This document shows positions 35,894-44,986 of a stretch of 64,000 nt of DNA, piece by piece. Each line of letters opens with the position of its first letter. Position 1 is the stretch's first letter. Source of the stretch: UBA11889 sp002313255 (GTDB lineage: Bacteria; Pseudomonadota; Gammaproteobacteria; Pseudomonadales; Azotimanducaceae); NCBI GenBank assembly GCA_913045265.1, contig CAJWQX010000008.1:1-64000 (forward strand), in the 5' to 3' direction. The notes under the pieces were generated by a model that saw only the letters and a program-made list of their open reading frames with translations, had not been told where the DNA came from and ran no database searches. The position numbers and the translations under genes were made by a program.

Positions 35894-37586
35894 TAACCAC
35901 CGCTATCCCTAGGCAGTTGAGTCCGGTCTCAAGCGTTTTAGCTGTGCGTGCACAAAGAGCTAGTCGGCTCTTGCGATCTTTCTCGGGGGCATCGAGAACG
36001 GGGCAGGTTTCGTAGAACCGCATGAAGCGGGACGTGAGTTCGTATAGATACGCACAAAGATGGTGCGGCATCGCTTCCCGCCCGACCAATTCAAGAGTTT
36101 CCTGGAAACGGCAAAGTTGGATGGCAAGGTTCCGTTCGTTGTCGTTTTCTGGAACGATATCCTCTCGATACGACGTAGGGCTCAAGTTTGCGCGACTGAA
36201 TAAACTTTGAATACGTGCGAATGCGTATTGAAGGTAAGGGGCCGTGTTGCCGTCAAACGCAAGCATGTTGTCCCAATCGAACGTGTAGTCGTGAAGACGG
36301 TTTTTTGATAGATCAGCGTACTTAATCGCGCCGACAGCGACCGCGCGTACCACCTCATCGAATTCACGGTCGCCAAGATTCGAGTTTTTCGATTGAACGA
36401 TGGCTCGTGCCCTTTGGAACGCTTCTTCCACCAGATGGTCAAGGGGGATAGCTGAGCCGTCTCGTGATCGAAAGGGTCGACCGTTGCTGTCGAGTAATTT
36501 GCCGAACGGATGGTGTTCTAGTTTCGTAGATTTAGGAACGAATTCACTAGCATGGGCGACCGCAAATAACATCCGGAAATGCAGATTTTGTCTGCCGTCG
36601 GTGAAATAAAGTATCCGATCCGCGTTAAGTACCTTGTGTCGGTACCTCAGAGCGGCTAGGTCCGTTGTGTGATACAGGTACCCGCCGTCGGACTTTTGTA
36701 CGAGCATGGGCAGCGGCTTGCCTTCCTTACCAGTAAACTCTTTAAGAAACACGCACTTAGCGCCATCCGAGAGGCTAAGAAGTCCCGCCTCGTCCAGGTC
36801 CGTCACGACCTGAGCAAGGTCGTTGTTGTAGGCACTTTCTCCTCGCGTGTGGTCTGGATCAAGGGAAATGTTGAGTTGTTCATAGATGCGCTGCATGTGC
36901 GCAGACGAAAGTTCGATGAACTGTTTCCATCGAGTTAACGCGCCCTCCTTTCCTGACTGCAAATCGACGACGAACTTCCGCGCGGTCTTTGCGAATGCGG
37001 GGTCTTTTTCAAACCTCTCGCTCGCCAGAGCATAGAAATGGTCCAGGTTTCCTAAGTCGTCGCTCGATTGTCCTTGCTCGTCCAAATAGGTCACCAGCAT
37101 GCCGAAAGGTGTTCCCCAGTCGCCTATGTGGTTTTGCCGGCAGACGTTGTGGCCGAGTATCTCTAAAGTCCTAGCGGTGGCATCCCCAATGACGGTGCTC
37201 CGTAGATGTCCTACGTGAAGTGTTTTCGCGAGATTGGGAGAGGAATAGTCGATGACGATGGACTCTCGTCGGGGCACTTTTGTTACCAGATCGGCGCGGG
37301 CGAGGGTTCCTTTAAGAAATTCCTGACTTAACGTGAGATTGATGAATCCTGGGCCAGCAATCTCGGTTTGCGCAACTATCCCGGTCAAGTCGGAGGCGCC
37401 GACGACGTCTTCCGCCAGCTTACGCGGATTGGTCTTTAAACGCTTGGCGACCGCCATGGCCCCGTTGGCTTGATAATCCCCATATTCGGGACGGCTAGCC
37501 GGGGATACTAAGGCGGGGGCCCATTCTTTGGTAACCCGTCCGAATGCCTCGCCGAGGCGGTCGTCGAGAAGTTGCCGTACGTTCAT
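35883..37586 (-). CDS. argS: Arginyl-tRNA synthetase
   Basis: The 567-residue class I enzyme shows the HIGH motif as HVGH (NLAKTLHVGHLRSTVIGDA). An N-terminal tRNA D-loop binding domain (YQANGAMAVAKRLKTNPRK) precedes it. No KMSKS motif is obvious, as is usual for this family. The C-terminal anticodon domain includes LALCARTAKTLETGLNCLGI. It begins four bases after the stop of the cold-shock gene, so both are probably on one transcript. Confidence 0.96.
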   Translation of the reverse strand: MNVRQLLDDRLGEAFGRVTKEWAPALVSPASRPEYGDYQANGAMAVAKRLKTNPRKLAEDVVGASDLTGIVAQTEIAGPGFINLTLSQEFLKGTLARADLVTKVPRRESIVIDYSSPNLAKTLHVGHLRSTVIGDATARTLEILGHNVCRQNHIGDWGTPFGMLVTYLDEQGQSSDDLGNLDHFYALASERFEKDPAFAKTARKFVVDLQSGKEGALTRWKQFIELSSAHMQRIYEQLNISLDPDHTRGESAYNNDLAQVVTDLDEAGLLSLSDGAKCVFLKEFTGKEGKPLPMLVQKSDGGYLYHTTDLAALRYRHKVLNADRILYFTDGRQNLHFRMLFAVAHASEFVPKSTKLEHHPFGKLLDSNGRPFRSRDGSAIPLDHLVEEAFQRARAIVQSKNSNLGDREFDEVVRAVAVGAIKYADLSKNRLHDYTFDWDNMLAFDGNTAPYLQYAFARIQSLFSRANLSPTSYREDIVPENDNERNLAIQLCRFQETLELVGREAMPHHLCAYLYELTSRFMRFYETCPVLDAPEKDRKSRLALCARTAKTLETGLNCLGIAVVTRM

Positions 37587-37590
37587 GGAC

Positions 37591-38058
37591 TCAGGCGGGA
37601 TCCACGTCTTCAGCCTGCCAGCCCTTGGAATGTTCGACTACAGTGAAAGTCACCCTCTGCCCGTCGCTTAGGTTGGCTCGCTGGCCGCCGTGAGCGCTGA
37701 CAGAGCGGTGATGAACAAATATTTCGTCGCCGTTTTCGCGAATGATGAACCCAAAACCTTTGGTGCGATTGAACCATTTAACGATGCCTTCTTCGCGTGG
37801 CGCGTCGGATGATTTGAGTTGGCTCTGGTCTCGGCTACTTCGACTCGACCGTGGGGATGCTTGCGGTCTACGCGAACTCGGGCGCACACGTGCAAGCCGC
37901 GCGTTCACTCGGATGGTAATTAACGAGGCAAAGACCGAAGCGATTGACATCGATACCAACAGGTACCACGAATTCTCGGGGAGTAGTCGATCGTAGATTT
38001 GGGTGGCAAGGCCTATGAAGAAAAGGGAAGCGGAGACCGCGGTGACGAGGACCTTCAT
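37591..38058 (-). CDS. Membrane-anchored cold-shock domain protein
   Basis: The 155-residue protein has two predicted membrane helices (about 3-20 and 31-49). An Arg/Ser-rich linker (about 52-90) follows, then a C-terminal cold-shock domain. The RNA-binding motifs KGFGFI (100-105) and IFVHH (113-117) are intact and begin after GIVKWFN. The positive residues after the second helix place the cold-shock domain in the cytoplasm. It probably binds single-stranded RNA or DNA at the inner membrane; no function is established for this arrangement that I know of. It is four bases upstream of argS. Confidence 0.88.
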   Translation of the reverse strand: MKVLVTAVSASLFFIGLATQIYDRLLPENSWYLLVSMSIASVFASLITIRVNARLARVRPSSRRPQASPRSSRSSRDQSQLKSSDAPREEGIVKWFNRTKGFGFIIRENGDEIFVHHRSVSAHGGQRANLSDGQRVTFTVVEHSKGWQAEDVDPA

Positions 38059-38168
38059 GCGACTGATCCGTAAAAGAGGCGATCATACCCTAGGGGAGCC
38101 GGATGCTTCAGGAAGTTTGAGTAACCGAAGGCCGCGGCCGAGGGGAACTTAAACAAACAATGTGAAGA

Positions 38169-38822
38169 TCAGGGGGCCCAGAGATCGTCCGAAAGAAGTC
38201 CGGATGTGGCGGTGCCTGGACGGTGAACTTCGGGTCGTCGACGGGCGTTAAGAATCACTATCGGTTCTAACGGCACACCGGCCATTTCTTGGAGAATCCC
38301 AGTTTCCGCAAATTCAATGATCTCGGCGACGTCAGTACCGGCGACCAGGTGGCCGAATACGGTATAACCTGGTTTTCCGGGAAGAGCGTCCAGGTGCGTA
38401 TTCGTACTTAAGTTAATGAAAAATTGACTGCTGGCCGAATCGGGGTCTTCTAGGCGAGCCATCGACAACGTTCCCTTCTGATTTCTCAGCCCATTAAATG
38501 ACTCGTTGGGGATTTCGCGCGGGCCTTCCCGACGTTGCATCTGTACATCGTAACCTCCGGTTTGGATGACGAATCCAGCTATCACGCGGTGGAAAATCAG
38601 TCCGTTATAAAAACCCGCATCGACTAATTCAAGGAAGTTGGCTACGGTGTGAGGAGCTCGTTCCCTGTCCAGCGTCGCGATCATGGTTCCGACAGAGGTA
38701 TTAATGACAACTTGCGGCTGCTCGACGCTAGCTGTGGTATTGCCGTAAGCCATCATGGTAACGCTGCCGATTAAGATTAAGCACGCCATCGACCAATCGT
38801 ATGTCCGATCTTGACTAAGCAC
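38169..38822 (-). CDS. Exported cyclophilin-type peptidyl-prolyl isomerase
   Basis: GTG 38822 has a GTAGGAC ribosome site; an internal ATG 38789 lacks one. A hydrophobic N-terminal stretch (SMACLILIGSVTMMAYG) looks like a signal peptide, so the enzyme should act in the periplasm. The cyclophilin core is clear: FYNGLIFHRVIAGFVIQTGGY, GTLSMAR and SSQFFINL. It speeds proline isomerisation during folding of exported proteins. The usual tryptophan of cyclosporin-sensitive enzymes is not seen. A 227-base gap without clear signals separates it from uppS. Confidence 0.9.
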   Translation of the reverse strand: MLSQDRTYDWSMACLILIGSVTMMAYGNTTASVEQPQVVINTSVGTMIATLDRERAPHTVANFLELVDAGFYNGLIFHRVIAGFVIQTGGYDVQMQRREGPREIPNESFNGLRNQKGTLSMARLEDPDSASSQFFINLSTNTHLDALPGKPGYTVFGHLVAGTDVAEIIEFAETGILQEMAGVPLEPIVILNARRRPEVHRPGTATSGLLSDDLWAP

Positions 38823-39049
38823 TCGCTTGTCCTACCGGTTGTAACGTACACCAATTCCGACTTTCGCCAGGGCAGACGTTCAAAGTTGCGTTTATGTTGA
38901 GGATGTCGCGTTGCACATTTACGTCACATATAAAATCCGTTGACAGGGTACTATGCAGGCCTCGAACAAGTCCCTTTCGTGGCGATTGGCTCTTCCGACG
39001 AAGGTATGCGACCCGACGAGAGTACTTGGTGTAAAAGACTTGTGGTTTT

Positions 39050-39790
39050 ATGTCCGAACCTCAAATTAGCTTAACTCAAAGTCCATCCGTTGTACCAAGG
39101 CACGTCGCCATCATCATGGACGGAAATCATCGCTGGGCGAAACGGAGGCTGTTGCCGGGCGCAGCGGGGCATCAAGCGGGGGCTCGGAACGTAAGATATG
39201 TCGCGGAGTTATGCGCCGATTTGGGGGTCGGATACCTCACATTGTTTGCGTTCAGCACAGAAAATTGGAATCGGCCGAAAAAAGAGATTGATCTGTTGAT
39301 GCGCCTAATGGGCGGAATGCTCGAGAACGATGTCGAGGAGTTACACGCCAAGGGCGTACGACTGCGCATTATTGGCGATCGAAGCAGATTCTCCGCAAAA
39401 ATTCAGTTGCTCATGGCGCGAGCCGAACAAATAACCCGGTTAAATGATCGTTTGTATTTAACGATTGCAGCTAACTACGGCGGTCGGTGGGATATCGCCG
39501 GCGCCGCGCGTGAGATGGCCTTGGCGGTTAAACGTGGTGAGCTCGATCCTGATTCGGTCGATGAAAATACGTTTGAAAATTACCTATCGATGCGGGATTT
39601 ACCACAGCCAGATCTGTGTATTCGCACCGGTGGCGATCGCCGCATTAGTAACTTCTTGTTATGGGATCTGGCGTACACAGAGCTTTATTTTACTGACGCC
39701 TATTGGCCAGAGTTCGACGAAGTGCATCTTGAATCTGCATTCAGCGACTATCAGGGGCGGCAACGGAGCTACGGTAGGCGTAACAAGTAG
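39050..39790 (+). CDS. uppS: Undecaprenyl diphosphate synthase
   Basis: The 246-residue cis-prenyltransferase extends farnesyl diphosphate with isopentenyl diphosphate to the C55 carrier for peptidoglycan and LPS. The catalytic aspartate is in IIMDGNHRWAK, and FAFSTENWNRP and RISNFLLWDLAYTELYF are also present. It leads the envelope cluster. The usual upstream genes rpsB-tsf-pyrH-frr are not here. Its TAG overlaps the cdsA start by one base. The isoprenoid supply gene dxr, normally two genes downstream, is missing. Confidence 0.96.
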   Translation: MSEPQISLTQSPSVVPRHVAIIMDGNHRWAKRRLLPGAAGHQAGARNVRYVAELCADLGVGYLTLFAFSTENWNRPKKEIDLLMRLMGGMLENDVEELHAKGVRLRIIGDRSRFSAKIQLLMARAEQITRLNDRLYLTIAANYGGRWDIAGAAREMALAVKRGELDPDSVDENTFENYLSMRDLPQPDLCIRTGGDRRISNFLLWDLAYTELYFTDAYWPEFDEVHLESAFSDYQGRQRSYGRRNK

Positions 39791-40593
39791 TGCTCAGGCT
39801 CCGCGTGATCACGGGTCTTGTTCTAGGACCCACGGTGGTTGCCGCGATCGTCTTTTCTGAACCGTGGCAATTAGCTCTATTTTTTCTTCTATTTATTAGC
39901 CTTGGTATGTACGAGTGGGCTGGATTATCGGGAATCCCGACTCCGTTGTTACGGTTCGTTTACGTGTTTTCTGGTGCGTTGATGGCGCTTTTCCTCTGGC
40001 TCTCTCCTGATATCTGGTATCAGGTTGTGATTGCCGTGAGCGTGGTTTGGGTAGCCGCAGTCGTTGTTGTTGTCAGTTACCCGCGCTTTTCGTCACGGAT
40101 TAAAGTGCCTGTGGTGATGGGATCTCTCGGTTGGGTAGTGTGTATTGGGGGTTGGCTCGCCGTGAACTTAATTCGCCAGCAACCGAACGGTCGTTGGCTG
40201 GTTCTATGGTTAATCGTGGTCATAGCAGCCGCGGATACCGGGGCGTATTTCGCCGGTCGGCGATTTGGTAACGCCAAGCTGCTTCCGAGCGTCAGCCCAG
40301 GAAAAACCTGGGAAGGCGTTTGGGGTGGATTAGTCTTGGGGATTTTGACAGGCCAAGTCGTAGTAATAATGTGCGGTCTTCTTGGCCGATTTGGGTCGTT
40401 TGGTTGGTTGATTTTGACGGTATTTGTTGTGGCTGTTTCGATCGTGGGTGATCTCTTTGAGAGTGTCGTGAAACGAATTTCCGACACAAAGGACTCGGGC
40501 AGTGTGCTTCCGGGGCATGGTGGCATTCTTGATCGAATCGACTCTTTGCTTGCCGCGGCACCGCTTTATGCGCTTTTGACGATGCTGTCATGA
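39790..40593 (+). CDS. cdsA: Phosphatidate cytidylyltransferase
   Basis: The 267-residue membrane enzyme makes CDP-diacylglycerol from phosphatidic acid and CTP. About eight hydrophobic segments are visible. The C-terminal family signature is intact (SVVKRISDTKDSGSVLPGHG, then GILDRID). Start GTG 39790 overlaps the uppS stop by one base. The product feeds phosphatidyltransferases such as the one at 28415-28990. In gammaproteobacteria dxr usually follows; here rseP does after 101 bases. Confidence 0.95.
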   Translation: MLRLRVITGLVLGPTVVAAIVFSEPWQLALFFLLFISLGMYEWAGLSGIPTPLLRFVYVFSGALMALFLWLSPDIWYQVVIAVSVVWVAAVVVVVSYPRFSSRIKVPVVMGSLGWVVCIGGWLAVNLIRQQPNGRWLVLWLIVVIAAADTGAYFAGRRFGNAKLLPSVSPGKTWEGVWGGLVLGILTGQVVVIMCGLLGRFGSFGWLILTVFVVAVSIVGDLFESVVKRISDTKDSGSVLPGHGGILDRIDSLLAAAPLYALLTMLS

Positions 40594-40694
40594 GTCTGTG
40601 CTGCTATGATTCCGGTTTGAGGTTGCCTTTTTCGGAATCCCCGATAGGCGACAGCGCTACCTGAAGACGGTCAAAAGGTTCCAGATCCAACGGT

Positions 40695-42023
40695 ATGGAA
40701 TTTCTTCAATACTTACTTTACTTGCTGCTGACGCTTGGCATTCTGGTGACGGTCCATGAATTTGGACACTTCTTTGTCGCGCGAATGTCCGGGGTGGACG
40801 TGGTTCGTTTTTCTATTGGATTTGGTCGCCCGCTGCTGAACTACACCGATTCGAAAGGGACTGAATTTGTATTAGCAACGATCCCCTTAGGGGGCTATGT
40901 GCAAATGCGCGAGGATGAACCTGATGAGGAGCACCGTGATCAAGCCGTCCGAACATTCCCTAGTTTGTCAGTCGGCTGGCGAATTGCTATTGCGTTAGGG
41001 GGTCCCGCCGCCAATTTCTTTTTTGCATGGATGGTCTACTGGGTCATTTTTGCAGTAGGCACGACCGTGGTCGTGCCGGTTCTGGGATCGCCTGATTCAG
41101 ATACGGTAGCTCACGTTGCAGGTATTCGAGGTGGCGAGGAAATTATCCAAGTTGACGATGCACTTACGCCGTCGTGGTCGCAAGTAAACATGCAATTAGC
41201 GGCGCGGTTGGGAGATTCGGGCAAGATCAAAGTAACCACGAGCCGACGTGGAAGGAGTGTCGATTATTGGTTGCCCATTGATCGTTGGCATGCGGGAGTT
41301 GATGACCCTAACCTGATGGATTCGCTTGGTTTGACGATGAGCTTCGAACCCGTCATCGCACGAGTGGAGGTGGGCAGCGTCGCCGAAGAGGGAGGGTTGT
41401 TGTCAGGAGATCGGATCTTATCTATCAACGATGACGTGGTGACAAGCTGGACGAATTTTGTTGATCACGTGCGGCAGGGACATGAGACTGAACTAGTGCT
41501 ACGTGTCCGACGACAAACAGGGGACGTATTCTTGTCGGTTATGCCAGAAAAGCGCCAAGACATTGACGGGACAGTTTTTGGTTTTGTCGGCGTGGCACCG
41601 GTCGTACCCACTCGGGAAGTACAGTTTTCTGTCAGCGAGGCACTGTGGCGGGGAATCGAGGAAGTGCAGTCGAAGACGACGTTAACACTGGGGTTGTTGA
41701 AAAAAATGGTGCTGGGTCTTGTGTCGACTCGCAATCTTTCTGGGCCTATCACGATTGCCAAAGTGGCGGGTGATTCGGCACAAGCTGGCTGGCAGCAATT
41801 TTTTAACGTACTTGCACTTCTCTCAATCAGTTTAGGGGTCATCAACTTACTTCCGATACCGCTACTGGATGGTGGCCACGTGCTGTTTTACGGGATTGAG
41901 ATCGTAATCGGAAAACCGGTTCCAACGCGTGTACAGACCCTTGGAGTCCAGATTGGTATTGTCGCTGTAGCCGGTATGATCGCGCTCGCCTTCTATAACG
42001 ATTTCGCGAGGTTGCTTGGGTAA
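40695..42023 (+). CDS. rseP: Site-2 protease RseP
   Basis: The 442-residue intramembrane metalloprotease cuts anti-sigma factor RseA after DegS and clears signal peptides. The zinc motif HEFGH lies in the first membrane helix. Two PDZ domains occupy the periplasmic middle part (around VAHVAGIRGGEEIIQVDD and VEVGSVAEEGGLLSGDRI). The second metal motif is NLLPIPLLDGGHV near the end. It is followed by bamA four bases later. It lies in the expected place except that dxr is absent upstream. Confidence 0.95.
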   Translation: MEFLQYLLYLLLTLGILVTVHEFGHFFVARMSGVDVVRFSIGFGRPLLNYTDSKGTEFVLATIPLGGYVQMREDEPDEEHRDQAVRTFPSLSVGWRIAIALGGPAANFFFAWMVYWVIFAVGTTVVVPVLGSPDSDTVAHVAGIRGGEEIIQVDDALTPSWSQVNMQLAARLGDSGKIKVTTSRRGRSVDYWLPIDRWHAGVDDPNLMDSLGLTMSFEPVIARVEVGSVAEEGGLLSGDRILSINDDVVTSWTNFVDHVRQGHETELVLRVRRQTGDVFLSVMPEKRQDIDGTVFGFVGVAPVVPTREVQFSVSEALWRGIEEVQSKTTLTLGLLKKMVLGLVSTRNLSGPITIAKVAGDSAQAGWQQFFNVLALLSISLGVINLLPIPLLDGGHVLFYGIEIVIGKPVPTRVQTLGVQIGIVAVAGMIALAFYNDFARLLG

Positions 42024-42027
42024 GTCA

Positions 42028-44373
42028 ATGCGGAAGGTACTGGTCATTAACCTTTTCCTGCTCGGATTGCCATTGAGGGCCGAGATCGCAAGCTTTGAAC
42101 TTTCGGATATCCGATTGCAAGGATTACAGCGTGTGTCTGCCGGTACGGTCTTTAACGAATTACCGGTGAACGTCGGAGACTCCATCGATGGCGTGACTGT
42201 CCGTCAACTCATTCGCGGTTTATTTCGCACGGGTTACTTTGATGACATCACTATGGCCCGTGATGGCGACGCCTTGATTATCACTCTGCAAGAGCGGCCT
42301 GCGATTGAGGCAATCCGGATCGAAGGCAATAAAGCGATTAAAGATGAGTCTTTGTTCGAAGGTCTTGCTGAGCAAGGATTGCGGGAAGGTGAGATATTTA
42401 AACAGGCGACGCTTGAACGAGTTGCGATTGAACTCGAGCGCCAATACGTCGCCCAAGGACGTTACGGATCGGGAATTGAGACGAAGGTCGACAAACTGCC
42501 TCGTAACCGTGTCGCCATTTCAATCGATATTGAAGAAGGAAAAAGTTCGGGCATTCGGCACATTAACATTGTAGGAGCGACTGTATTCGAGCAAGACGAA
42601 TTACTCGACGAACTTGAGCTTAAGCATCCGACGCTACTCGGGTTTATACGTGGAAAGGACAAATATTCCAGAGAAAAGCTTCAAGGGGATATCGAAACGC
42701 TTGAGTCGTATTACCAAGATCGAGGCTATGTCGAATTTCGGGCCGCATCCACGCAAGTTAGCGTGGCGCCAGACCGCCGCCAGGTCTATTTGACGATTAA
42801 TGTCGAGGAAGGCGCGAAATATACCGTTAACGAGGTTGACCTGGTAGGGGAGCTCGGGGAGGTAAAACCCGAACAGCTGGAGGCACTTTTTGTCGTGCAA
42901 CCAGGACAAATATTCTCCCGCGCACTGGTTACTGCAACTGAAGAGCGGATCAAAGGAGTACTCGGCAACTCGGGATACACCTTCGCCGAAGCAACTGGAA
43001 TTCCAGAAGTTCACGATGATGGAAGCGTGGACGTGAAGTTCATGGTGAATACGGGTCAGCGAGCGTATGTGCGACGGATTTCTTACGCGGGAAACGCGAC
43101 GACGCAGGATGCAGTATTACGGCGTGAGATGCGTCAATTGGAGGGCGCGTGGGCGTCAACACGAGCTATTGACCTCTCTAAAATCCGGTTGGAGCGATTA
43201 GGTTATTTTCAGGAAGTGAACGTGGAAACCCCCGCGGTCCCGGGTCGGGATGATCAGATCGATGTCGAGTTCTCGGTCAAGGAACAGCCCACCGGGAGTC
43301 TCTCGGGTACGTTAGGTTACTCAGAATATTCTGGCTTAATACTCGGGGCTAGTTTTCAGGAGACGAATGTAGGTGGAACCGGCAACAGCTTTGGCCTCGG
43401 AGTGAGCTGGAGTAAATACATGAAGTCGATCAACTACAATTTCTTTGACCCGTACTTCACGGCAGACGGCATTAGTCGCGGTTATAACCTGTTTTTTCGA
43501 GAGACGAATTACGGTGCCCGTAATTTGGCTCGCTTTTCCACCGACTCCCTTGGGGGGGGCGTTAATTTTGGTTTCCCGTTGAGTGAGACTCAACGCTTGC
43601 AGTTCTCGCTTACCGTGGAACAGACCGACATTACACAGGGATTTCTTACGGCCCAGGAAATTTCTTCTTTCGTCAATGCTGAAGGAAACGAGTTCCTCAA
43701 TTACAAGCTTGAAAGCTCGTGGCGTAGTGTAACTTTGAATCGCGGCATGTTTCCTACCCGTGGCAAGTCTCACGTTGGAACTCTGGAAGTCTCGATTCCG
43801 AGTAGTGATCTAGAGTTTTACCGCGTAAGTTACAAAGGCGATTTTTATTTTCCAGTACCGCTTGTTCCGCAATCCCATCTATGGGCACTACGGTTAAGAG
43901 CCAAATTGGGCTACGGCGCAGCATTTGGCTCCACCAATACCTATCCGTTTTATGAACACTTTTTTGCAGGTGGCTTTGGCTCGGTGCGCGGCTTTGAAAA
44001 CAGCACACTCGGCCCCCGCACACAACCGATCGAAGGGCTCTATTATCGGGATGCAAGGGGTGACCCGTTTGGCGGCAACGCCCTTGTGGAGTTAAGTGGA
44101 GAATTGATTTTTCCGTTACCGTTAGTCGAGCAGATCGGTCAGATACGTTCTCTCTTTTTTGTCGATATTGGTAACGTCTTTAACACTAATTGTCCCCCGG
44201 GCACGGTAAATTGTTTCGACTTGTCGTTGGAGGAATTGCGCTATTCCACTGGACTCGCGATCACGTGGCTTACGGCGATGGGACCTATGTCGTTTGCGCT
44301 GACGTTCCCGCTCAATACCGGTCCGTTTGATGAGGTCGAACGATTTTCGTTCGAACTCGGCAAAACGTTCTAA
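42028..44373 (+). CDS. bamA: Outer membrane protein assembly factor BamA
   Basis: The 781-residue precursor begins at ATG 42028 with a signal peptide (MRKVLVINLFLLGLPLRA). Five POTRA domains cover about residues 22-420 and a 16-strand beta-barrel the remainder. The family motif VRGFEN lies in the barrel, and the C-terminal residue is phenylalanine (GKTF), as expected for BAM recognition. It inserts beta-barrel proteins into the outer membrane with BamD. The start lies four bases after the rseP stop; TTG 42016 was set aside. Confidence 0.96.
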   Translation: MRKVLVINLFLLGLPLRAEIASFELSDIRLQGLQRVSAGTVFNELPVNVGDSIDGVTVRQLIRGLFRTGYFDDITMARDGDALIITLQERPAIEAIRIEGNKAIKDESLFEGLAEQGLREGEIFKQATLERVAIELERQYVAQGRYGSGIETKVDKLPRNRVAISIDIEEGKSSGIRHINIVGATVFEQDELLDELELKHPTLLGFIRGKDKYSREKLQGDIETLESYYQDRGYVEFRAASTQVSVAPDRRQVYLTINVEEGAKYTVNEVDLVGELGEVKPEQLEALFVVQPGQIFSRALVTATEERIKGVLGNSGYTFAEATGIPEVHDDGSVDVKFMVNTGQRAYVRRISYAGNATTQDAVLRREMRQLEGAWASTRAIDLSKIRLERLGYFQEVNVETPAVPGRDDQIDVEFSVKEQPTGSLSGTLGYSEYSGLILGASFQETNVGGTGNSFGLGVSWSKYMKSINYNFFDPYFTADGISRGYNLFFRETNYGARNLARFSTDSLGGGVNFGFPLSETQRLQFSLTVEQTDITQGFLTAQEISSFVNAEGNEFLNYKLESSWRSVTLNRGMFPTRGKSHVGTLEVSIPSSDLEFYRVSYKGDFYFPVPLVPQSHLWALRLRAKLGYGAAFGSTNTYPFYEHFFAGGFGSVRGFENSTLGPRTQPIEGLYYRDARGDPFGGNALVELSGELIFPLPLVEQIGQIRSLFFVDIGNVFNTNCPPGTVNCFDLSLEELRYSTGLAITWLTAMGPMSFALTFPLNTGPFDEVERFSFELGKTF

Positions 44374-44454
44374 TTACGTTGCTTTCAGGCCTATACTCCG
44401 CGTCTAGAACGTCCATGGCTGTTGTTGCGGATCCCAAGAACCAGAAGGAGAAGT

Positions 44455-44964
44455 ATGGTGCGTAAGAAATCGAAAAAGTGGCTTTTACCGGCGGTTTTGC
44501 TTTTGTCTCTTAGTTCTCAAGCTGAATTGAAGATCGTAGTAATTAATGCGGAACAGGCGATTCTTCAGAGTGAAGAAGGCAAAGCAAAGATTGAGGCTAT
44601 TCGAACAGCGGTTGAAGCCGATGAACTCAAGATCCAATCCCTTAGCGATCAAATGAAGTCGCTTCAGGAACGCTTGGCAAAGGACGTGGACGTTATCTCC
44701 GATGGAGAGAAACAGAAACTCCAAAAGGAGATTGAGGATTTAAATATCGACGCGCAGTTCGAGCTCCAAAAATACCAAAAGAAGGGCAATGAACTTCAGC
44801 AAGATCTGATGCGAGAAATGACGCCGAAACTTCAGGCCGTGCTTCAGGATTTAATTGAGGTCGAGGGGTACGATCTCGTTATGCCGAGAGCAGGGCTCCT
44901 CTACACGAACGCGAAACACAACATAACCCGTAAAGTTACTGAGAAGTTGAACGAAAAACAGTGA
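44455..44964 (+). CDS. skp: Periplasmic chaperone Skp/OmpH
   Basis: ATG 44455 follows AAGGAGAAGT and gives a typical signal peptide (KKWLLPAVLLLSLSSQA); an upstream TTG is less likely. The mature part is a Skp-type body: a short strand region (LKIVVINAEQAIL), two long coiled-coil arms rich in K, E and Q, and a closing strand near YDLVMPRAGLLY. Trimers hold unfolded outer membrane proteins in the periplasm and deliver them to BamA. It lies between bamA and lpxD, as usual. Confidence 0.93.
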   Translation: MVRKKSKKWLLPAVLLLSLSSQAELKIVVINAEQAILQSEEGKAKIEAIRTAVEADELKIQSLSDQMKSLQERLAKDVDVISDGEKQKLQKEIEDLNIDAQFELQKYQKKGNELQQDLMREMTPKLQAVLQDLIEVEGYDLVMPRAGLLYTNAKHNITRKVTEKLNEKQ

Positions 44965-44986
44965 TGGAATAGGCCGGCCAGCGCCT

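Noticed and set aside
38823..39049. Promoter of uppS (TTGACA at 38940-38945, TATAAA at 38929-38934)
   Set aside because: The -35 and -10 elements do not pair at an acceptable spacing in either combination, so no promoter was called.
44341..44454. Sigma-E-type promoter ahead of skp
   Set aside because: GAACT and TCTAA are present, but they are about 11 bases apart instead of about 16.
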